Shown: piece after piece, positions 19,361 to 27,014 of the stretch
Layout of the letters: each line of letters opens with the position of its first letter
Numbering within the stretch: the first letter of the stretch is position 1
NCBI GenBank assembly: GCA_016868915.1
Contig: VGFL01000011.1
Span: 1-45,177, forward strand
From: Bacteroidota bacterium
GTDB lineage: Bacteria > Bacteroidota > Bacteroidia > Flavobacteriales_D > Crocinitomicaceae
Length of the DNA: 45,177 nucleotides
Direction of reading: 5' to 3'
Translations under genes and position numbers: made by a program
The notes under the pieces: model-generated
Told to the model about the DNA's origin: nothing
Seen by the model: only the letters and a program-made list of their open reading frames with translations
The model's database searches: none

Positions 19361-19385
19361 TGTCCGAATAATCTAGGTTCAAAAA

Positions 19386-19393
19386 CAAATGTA
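19386..19393 (-). promoter_or_regulatory. Candidate -7 box for asnB operon
   Basis: TACATTTG on the minus strand matches TAnnTTTG and lies 26 bases before the asnB ATG. I see no TTG at the proper distance upstream, so only half of the promoter pattern is present. Confidence 0.4.
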
Positions 19394-19427
19394 CCATTAA
19401 AATAAGTGTTTTAGCACATTTATTTTC

Positions 19428-19435
19428 TAAATTTG
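19428..19435 (+). promoter_or_regulatory. Candidate -7 box for the divergent membrane protein gene
   Basis: TAAATTTG matches TAnnTTTG and lies 20 bases before the ATG at 19456. No TTG lies 17-23 bases upstream. The short distance means a leader of roughly 13 bases. Confidence 0.4.
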
Positions 19436-19455
19436 AAAGGAAAGAAGCTTGAGGC

Positions 19456-20841
19456 ATGAAAAAAATCGATTTTTCGATAGTACTATACAATGATCACACA
19501 AATCGTCTGACTTTTTTTACTGGATTGGATTTTTTGTGGCTAATTCTTTGGGTTATTTTGGTTTTAGTAATTGCTAATTATATAAGAGTAAGAAATAAGA
19601 ACAAAGAGCACTATAAGTTCTTCATGTTAAATCTTTACTTTAAGTTAGCATTTTCATTAATATTTTGTTTATATTTTATTTTTTTCATTCGAGGCGGTGA
19701 TACGATTGCCTACTTTGATACTTCAAGAGTATTGACAAATCTGTTATTTAAGCATCCAGAATATTATTTTGCTGAATGGCCAGCATTTATGGATCAAGTT
19801 GATTATGTAGGGCATTTTTCTCAAGAAACGGGATTTCCTCCAAAATGGATTGCAAGGGAAGAAGAGGGATATTTCGTTAGTAAAATATTTTCATTATTGA
19901 ATATTTTCACGGGAAGTAGTTATCTCGCAAACAATGTAATTACCGCATTTTTAATGTCTCTTGCCTCGTTTAGATTATACGATTTTTTTGTTTCTTTTGG
20001 GCTACACGACACTAAAAAATTAGCGATATATTTTTTATTTATTCCTTCCATTGCTTTTTGGTGTTCGGGATTTTCAAAAGATGTTATTGCCATAACCTGT
20101 TTGTACTACATGATTCCGACGGCTTACAATTTTATAACGATTAAGAAAGAACGAAAAATTTGGAATATTTTTTTAATACTTCTCCTTTCTATTATATTAT
20201 TCAAAATTCGCCCATTCATGCTATTGGTAATTTTCATTCCTTTTCTTTTTTTAATTAACTTTCTTTTTTTAAAAACCTATTTTAAAAGCAAGTTTACACA
20301 AAGAATCATATGGCTATTATTTGTATTCATTTCACTGGGGATAATGCAAAATTACCTTACACGGGGAACAGGTCAAAAATATTTAAATGAGATTAAAATA
20401 ACACAAACAGATTTTAAAAACAATCAAATTTACACAGGCGCCAAATACGATATAGGGGATTTTAATTCTACACTATCTGGTCTTCTAAAAGCGACTCCTA
20501 TTTCTTTAGTTTCTGGAATTTATCGGCCCTTGTTGTGGGAAGCGTTATCTCCAGGCCTTATTTTGAATGGTATAGAAAGTGTTATTTTAATTTATCTTAC
20601 AGCTATATTTTTTATGAAAAAACGCAGCCTAAAGATTGAGCGGATTCAACGATCTGGCATCTTAATTTTTTCTTTTTATTTTGTTATGTTGTTTGCCTAT
20701 GTGGCAGGGTATACATCGGTGATTTTTGGGTTATTAGTTAGGATACGCGCCCCTCTTTTACCCATTTTTATTGCGCTAATAACCGTGAAACCTGAGGTTG
20801 GCAAAATTGAGGAGAAAGCTGCTACAGAAGTCACAATTTAA
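19456..20841 (+). CDS. Polytopic membrane protein, possibly polysaccharide polymerase-like
   Basis: 461 aa and very hydrophobic, with about 10 membrane segments and a long polar loop near residues 85-150 holding FIRGGDTIAYFD and a run of aromatic residues. A second conserved-looking stretch is FWCSGFSKDVIAI near residue 215, and a third is YRPLLWEALSPG near 355, before a terminal VRIRAPLLPIF segment. I do not recognise a named family. The overall layout resembles Wzy/EpsG-like repeat-unit polymerases, and the gene is divergent from asnB and two glycosyltransferases, which supports a polysaccharide role. This is inference only. A flippase or a transferase of lipid-linked sugars would also fit. 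Confidence 0.6.
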   Translation: MKKIDFSIVLYNDHTNRLTFFTGLDFLWLILWVILVLVIANYIRVRNKNKEHYKFFMLNLYFKLAFSLIFCLYFIFFIRGGDTIAYFDTSRVLTNLLFKHPEYYFAEWPAFMDQVDYVGHFSQETGFPPKWIAREEEGYFVSKIFSLLNIFTGSSYLANNVITAFLMSLASFRLYDFFVSFGLHDTKKLAIYFLFIPSIAFWCSGFSKDVIAITCLYYMIPTAYNFITIKKERKIWNIFLILLLSIILFKIRPFMLLVIFIPFLFLINFLFLKTYFKSKFTQRIIWLLFVFISLGIMQNYLTRGTGQKYLNEIKITQTDFKNNQIYTGAKYDIGDFNSTLSGLLKATPISLVSGIYRPLLWEALSPGLILNGIESVILIYLTAIFFMKKRSLKIERIQRSGILIFSFYFVMLFAYVAGYTSVIFGLLVRIRAPLLPIFIALITVKPEVGKIEEKAATEVTI

Positions 20842-20860
20842 TGAATTATTTTATTTAGTT

Positions 20861-20884
20861 TATTTATTCTTGAAAAAATAAATA
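20861..20884 (+). terminator. Weak AT-only hairpin after the membrane protein gene
   Basis: Stem TATTTATT / AATAAATA with an 8-base loop, 19 bases after the stop at 20841. There is no G-C pair, and the T-run that follows (20899-20906) is 14 bases away and belongs to the comEC relic. It is a possible but weak terminator. Confidence 0.3.
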
Positions 20885-20895
20885 GATTCATGAAA

Positions 20896-21179
20896 TTATT
20901 TTTTTTCTGTTAATGTCGAAGTAAATAATTTCTCCTGGGTTTAATTTGGAATATGATGCAACAAGTGCCTTTAGTTTGTCAACTTGATTGGGTCTTGACT
21001 TATAAAAGCAGTAAATTCTATTTCTTGTTTTCACTGTTGCAACAAATTGGTTATGATTAAAAACACAAAGCTCTGAGCTGGATAGAGAGCGATATCTATC
21101 GAAGACAATTAAAAGTAGAAGCGAAAAATAGAATAGATAACCGATTACAAGTTGTTTTTATGACTTTGAAAATAAAATT
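20896..21179 (-). pseudogene. comEC gene fragment (duplicated relic)
   Basis: This 284-bp stretch aligns without gaps to 23868-24151 inside the intact comEC gene, at a constant offset of 2972 bases, with about 11 mismatches counted by eye (~96% identity). It corresponds to ComEC residues ~494-588, the last membrane segment and the start of the C-terminal domain. In the comEC frame an AAA codon has become TAA near the start of the fragment, and a TGA occurs just after the homology ends, so it cannot make a useful ComEC piece. Most of the differences change an amino acid, as expected for DNA without selection. It sits in a 514-base gap between the membrane protein gene and the PhoD-like gene. 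Confidence 0.9.
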
Positions 21180-21355
21180 CAAGAATGAAATTCAATCAAA
21201 AGTAAACTTGCTATTATAATTCAATTAATTTTTGTTTAAGCTCATGATAAATTAAATAACGGTTTTATTTAAGGTTAACATTTCTTTTTTTATTTTTAAT
21301 GGAAAAGTAAAATGTATTTTATATCTAGTAATAAAATGAAAGCTAAATTTAACTC
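21180..21355. other. AT-rich intergenic leader of the PhoD-like gene
   Basis: This is the rest of the 514-base gap after the comEC relic. It is very AT-rich, and I see no gene, no RNA and no further similarity to comEC or dprA. A promoter for the PhoD-like gene should be here, but I found no exact TAnnTTTG with a partner TTG; GCTAAATTTAAC just before the start is the nearest sequence. Confidence 0.5.
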
Positions 21356-23164
21356 ATGAAAAGATTAATTTGTATTTCCTTTATGCTTTTTTCATTAAAA
21401 GCATTTTCTCAAACGAGCGTAAGTCCCTTGGAATGTATTGCTCCTTTCTATCATGGCGTAGCTTCTGGCGATCCACAGACAGATAGAGTAATCATTTGGA
21501 CAAGAGTTACACCACAAGACTTTAATGAAACCCTTACTGTCAATTATAAAGTTGCAACCGACAATTCATTCTCCAATATTGTTTTCCAAGGTAGTCTTCA
21601 AACAGACGCCTCCAAAGACTATACAATTAAAGTAGACGTTACGGGGCTTTCCCCAAATACCTTTTATTTTTACGAATTCGAACATGATGGTTCTTTTAGT
21701 GCGGTAGGTCGAACCAAGACCTTACCTGTTGGAGACGTTGAAAATGTGCGATTTGCGGTAGTGTCGTGCGCCAATTTAGAAGCTGGCTATTTTAATGTTT
21801 ATTCAGCCGTTAATGAACGAAATGATGTTGATGCTGTGCTAATGCTCGGCGATTACATCTACGAATATGCCTCTGGTGGGTTTTCTGAAAATTCGAACAT
21901 CGATCGAGTCTGGGAACCAGAGGAGGAAATTATTGATTTAGCGGAATACAGGTTGCGTTATTCGAGTTATCACATGGATAATGCCTTGCGAAAATTACAT
22001 CAAAATTATCCATGGATTTGTGTCTGGGACGATCATGAATCTGCAAATAATTCATTTGCAAATGGTGCTCAAAATCACTCAAGTGATGAAGGCGATTGGT
22101 TGACCCGTAAGGAAAATGCAAAACAGGCCTTTTTTGAGTGGTTGCCCATTCGACCAAAAGCACCTGAAAACACTCAAATATTCCGTTCATTCAAATGGGG
22201 AAATTTGGCAAACCTTATTATGCTCGATACACGTCTTGAGGGACGTGATGAACAAGTTCAAGCCAATGATCCTCTCATCAATGATTCCACAAGAACGATA
22301 CTTGGGAATGAACAATATAATTGGCTGAAAGATGAATTAAGTGTAGAGGAACAGCAATGGAAAATATTAGGAAATCAGGTTATGATGGGAGAGATTACTG
22401 CTTTTGGGACACCTATTAATACGGATGGATGGGATGGCTATCCAGCTGAAAGAAAGCGTATTTACAATCATTTATCTCAGAATTCAATTGATGATTTTGT
22501 GGTCGTAACGGGTGATATTCACACGAGTTGGGCGATCAATTTGAAAAATGAAAATACTCCTGTTGGAGTCGAGTTTGTTGCACCAAGTGTGACTTCTCCT
22601 GGACTCCCAATTGATGTTGGTGGAATATTAGTTTTACAGAATCCACATTTGAAATATGTCGAGCTGACCAAAAAAGGATTTGTAATTTTGGATGTATCAG
22701 CGGCAAAAGTACAAGGAGATTGGTACTATGTTACCACCATTGATCAGCAAAATTCTGCAAATGCGTGTCAAAAATCGTATTATTCAACTGCGGGGAATAA
22801 CTCCCTATTTTCGACAAATACACCAAGCACAGGTCATGGACCATTTACAATTCCCTTGGCCGAACCCTGCAGCAGATTTGCCAATATCAACGAAAACGAA
22901 GTTAGTTCAATCATTGGAGTTTATCCAAATCCGAGCAATCAACTGCTGTATATTCAGACAAATGGTAAGTTAAATTCAGACAGGAATTGGAAACTACTTT
23001 CTTCTCAGGGTTCCGAAATATGGATTAAACCTGTTTCTATGACAACAGATCAAAATAATATTGTTGTTCACGTTTTTGATGTTTCTATGTTTGCAGATGG
23101 TCAATATGAATTAATCGACCTTGCAGGCAAAAGTAAATCGCGTATTACGTTCATTAAGAAATGA
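21356..23164 (+). CDS. PhoD-like alkaline phosphatase with T9SS type A sorting domain
   Basis: 602 aa. A signal peptide ending Ala-Phe-Ser-Gln (1-19) leads into the PhoD N-terminal fibronectin-like domain (HGVASGDPQTDRVIIWTRVTP, then GLSPNTFYFYEFE). The catalytic domain carries the metal-site motifs VVSCANLEAGYF (135-146), LGDYIYEY (164-171), WDDHESANN (224-232) and TGDIHTSW (385-392). The last ~85 residues are a type A sorting domain (VYPNPSNQ ... DGQYELIDL). It should be a secreted phosphodiesterase/phosphatase, probably for phosphate scavenging. Relics of comEC and dprA bracket the gene at 20896-21179 and 23199-23240, so it probably arrived in, or replaced part of, a duplicated comEC-dprA segment. 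Confidence 0.92.
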   Translation: MKRLICISFMLFSLKAFSQTSVSPLECIAPFYHGVASGDPQTDRVIIWTRVTPQDFNETLTVNYKVATDNSFSNIVFQGSLQTDASKDYTIKVDVTGLSPNTFYFYEFEHDGSFSAVGRTKTLPVGDVENVRFAVVSCANLEAGYFNVYSAVNERNDVDAVLMLGDYIYEYASGGFSENSNIDRVWEPEEEIIDLAEYRLRYSSYHMDNALRKLHQNYPWICVWDDHESANNSFANGAQNHSSDEGDWLTRKENAKQAFFEWLPIRPKAPENTQIFRSFKWGNLANLIMLDTRLEGRDEQVQANDPLINDSTRTILGNEQYNWLKDELSVEEQQWKILGNQVMMGEITAFGTPINTDGWDGYPAERKRIYNHLSQNSIDDFVVVTGDIHTSWAINLKNENTPVGVEFVAPSVTSPGLPIDVGGILVLQNPHLKYVELTKKGFVILDVSAAKVQGDWYYVTTIDQQNSANACQKSYYSTAGNNSLFSTNTPSTGHGPFTIPLAEPCSRFANINENEVSSIIGVYPNPSNQLLYIQTNGKLNSDRNWKLLSSQGSEIWIKPVSMTTDQNNIVVHVFDVSMFADGQYELIDLAGKSKSRITFIKK

Positions 23165-23198
23165 AATTTCAATCCACTTTATTTATTCTTCCAGCCCC

Positions 23199-23240
23199 GG
23201 CAAAGACTTAATAATGCTGCCCAATTCTAAATTGAATAAA
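23199..23240 (-). pseudogene. dprA 3'-end fragment (duplicated relic)
   Basis: These 42 bases match 25886-25927 in the intact dprA with one mismatch (T for C in ATGCTGCCC). They correspond to DprA residues ~347-361, in the C-terminal winged helix. Similarity may run a few bases further left, where TTCCAG is shared, if a 5-base insertion is allowed. In the DprA frame the fragment runs into TAA soon after. The last 14 bases overlap the 3' end of the 132-aa gene at 23227, in another frame, and 12 of them are shared with one arm of a perfect inverted repeat. Confidence 0.85.
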
Positions 23241-23625
23241 ATAGTTTTTTTACCTTCTTCAGCGTGGTTGAAGGTTGAGGGTATATGCCTTGGCGAATAA
23301 TTTCTTTAGTTTTTTTGGTTAGAATAAAAATTTCCTTTGTCTCATCTATTGGACGTGAAAATTCAATTAGAATGGTTTTTTTATCTTTTTTTGACCAAAT
23401 ATACGGCCCGGTCATTTCGTTTTTACCTATTGAAAATGTAATATTTTCTTTACGAATGATTAAGGACACATTTGTTGAAGAAACGTCTATAAAGTGATTG
23501 CCGGAATTAATTTTATATGCGGCAATCTGCCCCTCATATTTACCCAAAAATTTTTTTTTAAAACCCTTTTGAGCATTTATCGAAGTTGAACTAAAGAGTA
23601 GAATAAAAAGGAGTATTCTTAACAT
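23227..23625 (-). CDS. Small secreted protein of unknown function
   Basis: 132 aa. The first 18 residues (MLRILLFILLFSSTSINA) are a signal peptide. The mature part is basic and beta-rich, with KKKFLGKYEGQIAAYKI and GPYIWSKKDKKTILIEFSRP, possibly a small lipocalin-like barrel, but I do not recognise a family. The last codons (Lys-Lys-Leu-Phe-Tyr-Ser-Ile-stop) lie in an arm of a perfect 22-bp inverted repeat whose other arm is 17 bases upstream of the start codon. The 3' end also overlaps the dprA relic, so the C-terminus may have been reshaped by the rearrangement. ORF length, signal peptide and gap position support a real gene. Confidence 0.6.
   Translation of the reverse strand: MLRILLFILLFSSTSINAQKGFKKKFLGKYEGQIAAYKINSGNHFIDVSSTNVSLIIRKENITFSIGKNEMTGPYIWSKKDKKTILIEFSRPIDETKEIFILTKKTKEIIRQGIYPQPSTTLKKVKKLFYSI
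23229..23250 (+). repeat. Left arm of a perfect 22-bp inverted repeat
   Basis: Every base of 23229-23250 is the reverse complement of 23642-23663, and the match stops exactly at both ends. The arm covers the last seven codons and most of the stop codon of the 132-aa gene. Its first 12 bases (AAATTGAATAAA) are also part of the dprA relic. Confidence 0.9.
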
Positions 23626-23641
23626 AAAACACGAAGGTATG

Positions 23642-23663
23642 AAAAAACTATTTTATTCAATTT
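23642..23663 (-). repeat. Right arm of a perfect 22-bp inverted repeat
   Basis: Partner of 23229-23250. It lies between the start codon of the 132-aa gene (23625) and the 3' end of comEC (23677). Read on the plus strand it follows an ATG (23639) and would encode Met-Lys-Lys-Leu-Phe-Tyr-Ser-Ile, the same residues as the end of the 132-aa protein. That frame stops after 13 codons. Confidence 0.9.
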
Positions 23664-23676
23664 TGATTAATAGGAT

Positions 23677-25629
23677 TTAAATTTTGCTGATGAAAGCGCC
23701 GCCCATCAATAAATGCCCCTCTCCTTCATGAATCCAAGGCATCAAAATTTTAGAATTTATGGATTCATTTTGTTTAAAGAGCACATCATATTTTCTTTTA
23801 TCAATAGAAAGATGAATCAGACCGCCCTGATCTGCAATTTCAAACCGCTTATTTTTTACAAGTAAGGTTATTTTTTTTCTGTTAATGTCGAAATAAATAA
23901 TTTCTCCTGGGTTTAATTTGGAATATGATTCAACAAGTACCTTTAGTTTGTCAACTTGATCGGGTCTTGACTTATAAAAGCAGTAAATTTTATTTCTTAT
24001 TTTCACTGTTGCAACAAATTGGTTATGATTAAAAACACAAAGCTCTGAGCTGGATAGAGAGCGATATCTATTGAAGACAATTAAAAGTAGAAGCGAAAAA
24101 TAGAATAGATAACCGATTATAAGTTGTTTTTTTGATTTTGAATATAAAATTAAAATGATAAAGAGTAAACCGAGTAAAATTACCATCCAAAAAGGCAGTA
24201 AATAACCATATGCAACGGCGCCGGGTATTTCTTCGATTTTTTGAATAATCCAATACATGATATAAACGGAACCCCCCAGTAAAATCCCAATAAAATTTGA
24301 TAAAATAGGAATGTTTTTGATAACAAATAAAAAAATAGCCAGACCCATTATAAGAGAAGAAAGAAACATCAGCCCTAGATTACTCAAAATAAAATAATTA
24401 GGAAACTGATGAAAGTAAAAAAGAGAAATACCCACGGTCATTAGTTGGGCAGCAAATCCAATTGCTGTTCCCTGCCAAAGTTTTTTAAAAATATAAGGTT
24501 TAATATCAATTAGTTTTTCAATTTTTGGATAAAAGAGAAAGATTCCTATCATTGCTAAATACGAAAGCTGAAATCCGACATCTAAAAGATAAAAGGGGTT
24601 AAGAATTAAAAGGATAAATGCTGAAAAAAATAAGGTATTTAAAGAGTCATTTTGTTTTGAACTAATTTGTGAAAGGGCTAAAATAGTAAACATAAACACC
24701 GCCCGAATTACACTGGCAGACAAACCTGTAATAATTGCATAAATCCATAGAATTAGGACAATTAAAATTGTTGCTTGTTTTTTACTTAAGAAGCTTGGGA
24801 AGAAACCAAACAAAGCGAGAAATAAATATAAAATTAATCCAACATGCATTCCTGATACTGCCAAAACATGCATGGCACCAGTATTTGTGAAAGCATTTTT
24901 TACATCGGATTCCAAAAGAGACTTATCTCCTAGAACCAATGCTTGCGCAATGGCTAAATCGCTACCGGATAAGTTATCCGTGAGAGCGCTGTTTAGATAA
25001 TTAGAAAAATATGAAAAAAAAGAACTTAAAAGAGATGGGCTTTTTGAATCAACCCACGTCATCTCAGAAGGAGATACAAACGCCATTGTTTCGATACCTC
25101 GTGATTTCCAATAATACTCGGCATTAAATTCACCCGGGTTATTTTTGTTTTTAATCTTTGTAACTTCGGCCCCAACAAGAATTTCATCGCCTTTTTGGAG
25201 GTATGTAAGTTCTCTGGAGAGGTATAGTAAAATTAGTTCATTTGTATGGTGTGTTTTGTCTTTGGCGTATATGGTATTTACATTTAAAATAGCCTTATTC
25301 CACAAGTTTTTACCGGTTGAAACTTCAATAAGCTCCCCTTGCAATATCCCGCCGGTTTTGTAACCCGTTTGAAAAATAGAGGTCTGGCCTTCAATGTAAA
25401 CCGTTGCAACGAAACTACCAAGTAGAAAACTTAAACAATAAGCTAAAAAATAGCCAAAAACACCATATTGGATACCAATAAACAACCAAAAGTAAACACA
25501 CCCAATTATCAGGGAGCCCAATAAAATTAATGAATTTGAAAAAGCACCATAAATAAGTACAATCGCTATTCCTATTATAAACGGGATGCAAATATGAGTA
25601 AACGGTCTTTTGTAAAAATGTAATCCCAA
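23677..25629 (-). CDS. comEC: ComEC/Rec2-family DNA uptake channel
   Basis: 650 aa from a TTG (25629); no ATG lies in frame before the first hydrophobic segment. ComEC is the inner-membrane channel that takes up single-stranded DNA in natural transformation. Membrane segments fill residues 15-75, followed by a DUF4131-like OB region (NPGEFNAEYYWKSRGIE at ~164-180). The competence domain has the signature HVLAVSGMHVGL (254-265) and many further membrane segments to ~515. The C-terminal ~130 residues are a small soluble domain, and there is no metallo-beta-lactamase domain, as is common in this phylum. Bases 23868-24151 are the parent of the relic at 20896. dprA lies 234 bases upstream in the same direction. 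Confidence 0.92.
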   Translation of the reverse strand: MGLHFYKRPFTHICIPFIIGIAIVLIYGAFSNSLILLGSLIIGCVYFWLFIGIQYGVFGYFLAYCLSFLLGSFVATVYIEGQTSIFQTGYKTGGILQGELIEVSTGKNLWNKAILNVNTIYAKDKTHHTNELILLYLSRELTYLQKGDEILVGAEVTKIKNKNNPGEFNAEYYWKSRGIETMAFVSPSEMTWVDSKSPSLLSSFFSYFSNYLNSALTDNLSGSDLAIAQALVLGDKSLLESDVKNAFTNTGAMHVLAVSGMHVGLILYLFLALFGFFPSFLSKKQATILIVLILWIYAIITGLSASVIRAVFMFTILALSQISSKQNDSLNTLFFSAFILLILNPFYLLDVGFQLSYLAMIGIFLFYPKIEKLIDIKPYIFKKLWQGTAIGFAAQLMTVGISLFYFHQFPNYFILSNLGLMFLSSLIMGLAIFLFVIKNIPILSNFIGILLGGSVYIMYWIIQKIEEIPGAVAYGYLLPFWMVILLGLLFIILILYSKSKKQLIIGYLFYFSLLLLIVFNRYRSLSSSELCVFNHNQFVATVKIRNKIYCFYKSRPDQVDKLKVLVESYSKLNPGEIIYFDINRKKITLLVKNKRFEIADQGGLIHLSIDKRKYDVLFKQNESINSKILMPWIHEGEGHLLMGGAFISKI

Positions 25630-25863
25630 AGTTTTTATATGTTTAAAACATTATTTTTTGATTTCGATAAATTCAACTAACGAATTAGTATCAAACAAGA
25701 GAATTTCCCTCTCAACCTCTAGTTGACCAAAATTAAATATAATTAGATGCATTGAAAAAAACTGCGGTTCTCTACAGGCAGAATTTTTATTAATTCATGT
25801 ATAGAAATCTAAATGGGGATTAATAAATCAAGGAATCTTGTTTGGCTGTTATCTGACGTTATT
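25630..25863. other. Intergenic gap between dprA and comEC
   Basis: These 234 AT-rich bases hold no ORF of note and no clear hairpin. The comEC promoter may be here. Nothing similar was seen at the corresponding place beside the two relics, so this part of the presumed duplication was lost or never copied. Confidence 0.4.
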
Positions 25864-26967
25864 TTAAATCGAATAGATTTTTCCAGGCAAAGACTTAATA
25901 ATGCCGCCCAATTCTAAATTGAATAAATTTGAATTGAGATCTTGAGATGATATCTGCAAATCGATAAGTAACTTATCAAAATGCATTACACCTTTGTTTT
26001 TAAGTAGTGAAAAAATAGAATTTTCAAGATCAGACAAAAGGACGGAAGAGGGGGTGTAATCCGGCTTTTTAGGAGAGGTTTTACTATTTTCCCAGCCCAT
26101 AAGTTTTATAAGATCATTGGGACAGGCCATTAAATGAGACATGTTTTTTTGAATTAATAAATTACATCCAAATGAATTTTCCTGCCGGGCACTTCCGGGG
26201 TAAGCAAAAATATCTCTGTTATAATCGAATGCTAATTCTGCGGTAATCATCGCCCCCCCCCTTTTTTTACTTTCAATGATTACTAAAGCATCAGACATGC
26301 CGGCTACAATCCTATTTCGCATCGGAAAATTAATGCGGTCTGGTTTTGTTTTAATAGGAAATTCTGTAAGTAAACCGCCGTTTTCACACATTTTCTGAGC
26401 TAGACCGTGATGTGTATAAGGGTAGATTCTATCTAACCCGTGACCCAAAACCGCAAGAGTTGTAATATTAAAATCAACTGCTGCTTTATGAGCATTGTAA
26501 TCAGTTCCGTAGGCCAATCCGCTTACAATTTGAACATTATATGGTTGTAATTCTTTGGCTAAATCACGGGTTAATTCTTTGCCATATTCAGAAGAATGTC
26601 TTGTTCCAACTATTGCAACTACCCGCTTAGGATTGACATCAAAGTCTCCCCTTGAATACAATAAAATAGGCGCATCATTACATTGTTTTAGCCTTCTAGG
26701 ATAATTTGCATCAAGATAAAAATGAGTTTGAATATTGTTGTTTTGAATAAAATCTAGTTGTTCTTTTGCTTTTTCAATTGCTTGAATTCGATCCATATTA
26801 TTAAGTATTGACAGAGGGATTTTTGTTTTTTCATGAACGTCCCTAATTGATTCTTCAAAAATCATTTCAATTGAAGAAAGTTTAGAAATTAATATACCAA
26901 TCTTTTTAGGGCCAATTCCTTTAAGAAATGTTAAAGCAATTTGGTAAAGTTTTCTCTTTGAATTCAT
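25864..26967 (-). CDS. dprA: DNA-processing protein DprA
   Basis: 367 aa. DprA binds incoming single-stranded DNA in transformation and loads RecA. An N-terminal HhH-like segment (FLKGIGPKKIGIL) precedes the extended Rossmann fold: VAIVGTRHSSEYG (117-129), IVSGLAYGTDYNAHKAA (147-163), VLGHGLDRIYP and FPMRNRIVAGMSDALVIIE (214-232), with KRGGAMITAELA. A C-terminal winged helix (~310-367) completes the protein. The order dprA-comEC suggests a small competence group. Part of its 3' end is repeated at 23199-23240. The start lies only 47 bases from the divergent TonB-dependent receptor start, so the promoters must overlap. Confidence 0.94.
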   Translation of the reverse strand: MNSKRKLYQIALTFLKGIGPKKIGILISKLSSIEMIFEESIRDVHEKTKIPLSILNNMDRIQAIEKAKEQLDFIQNNNIQTHFYLDANYPRRLKQCNDAPILLYSRGDFDVNPKRVVAIVGTRHSSEYGKELTRDLAKELQPYNVQIVSGLAYGTDYNAHKAAVDFNITTLAVLGHGLDRIYPYTHHGLAQKMCENGGLLTEFPIKTKPDRINFPMRNRIVAGMSDALVIIESKKRGGAMITAELAFDYNRDIFAYPGSARQENSFGCNLLIQKNMSHLMACPNDLIKLMGWENSKTSPKKPDYTPSSVLLSDLENSIFSLLKNKGVMHFDKLLIDLQISSQDLNSNLFNLELGGIIKSLPGKIYSI

Positions 26968-27014
26968 TTTTTTATTAGTTTCGAGAAATTTAATATACGA
27001 AAAATTTGCGAGAT

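Noticed and set aside
23229-23663. Insertion sequence or MITE
   Set aside because: The inverted repeat is real, but there is no transposase and no visible target-site duplication. The left arm partly derives from dprA, so I report a repeat and not a mobile element.
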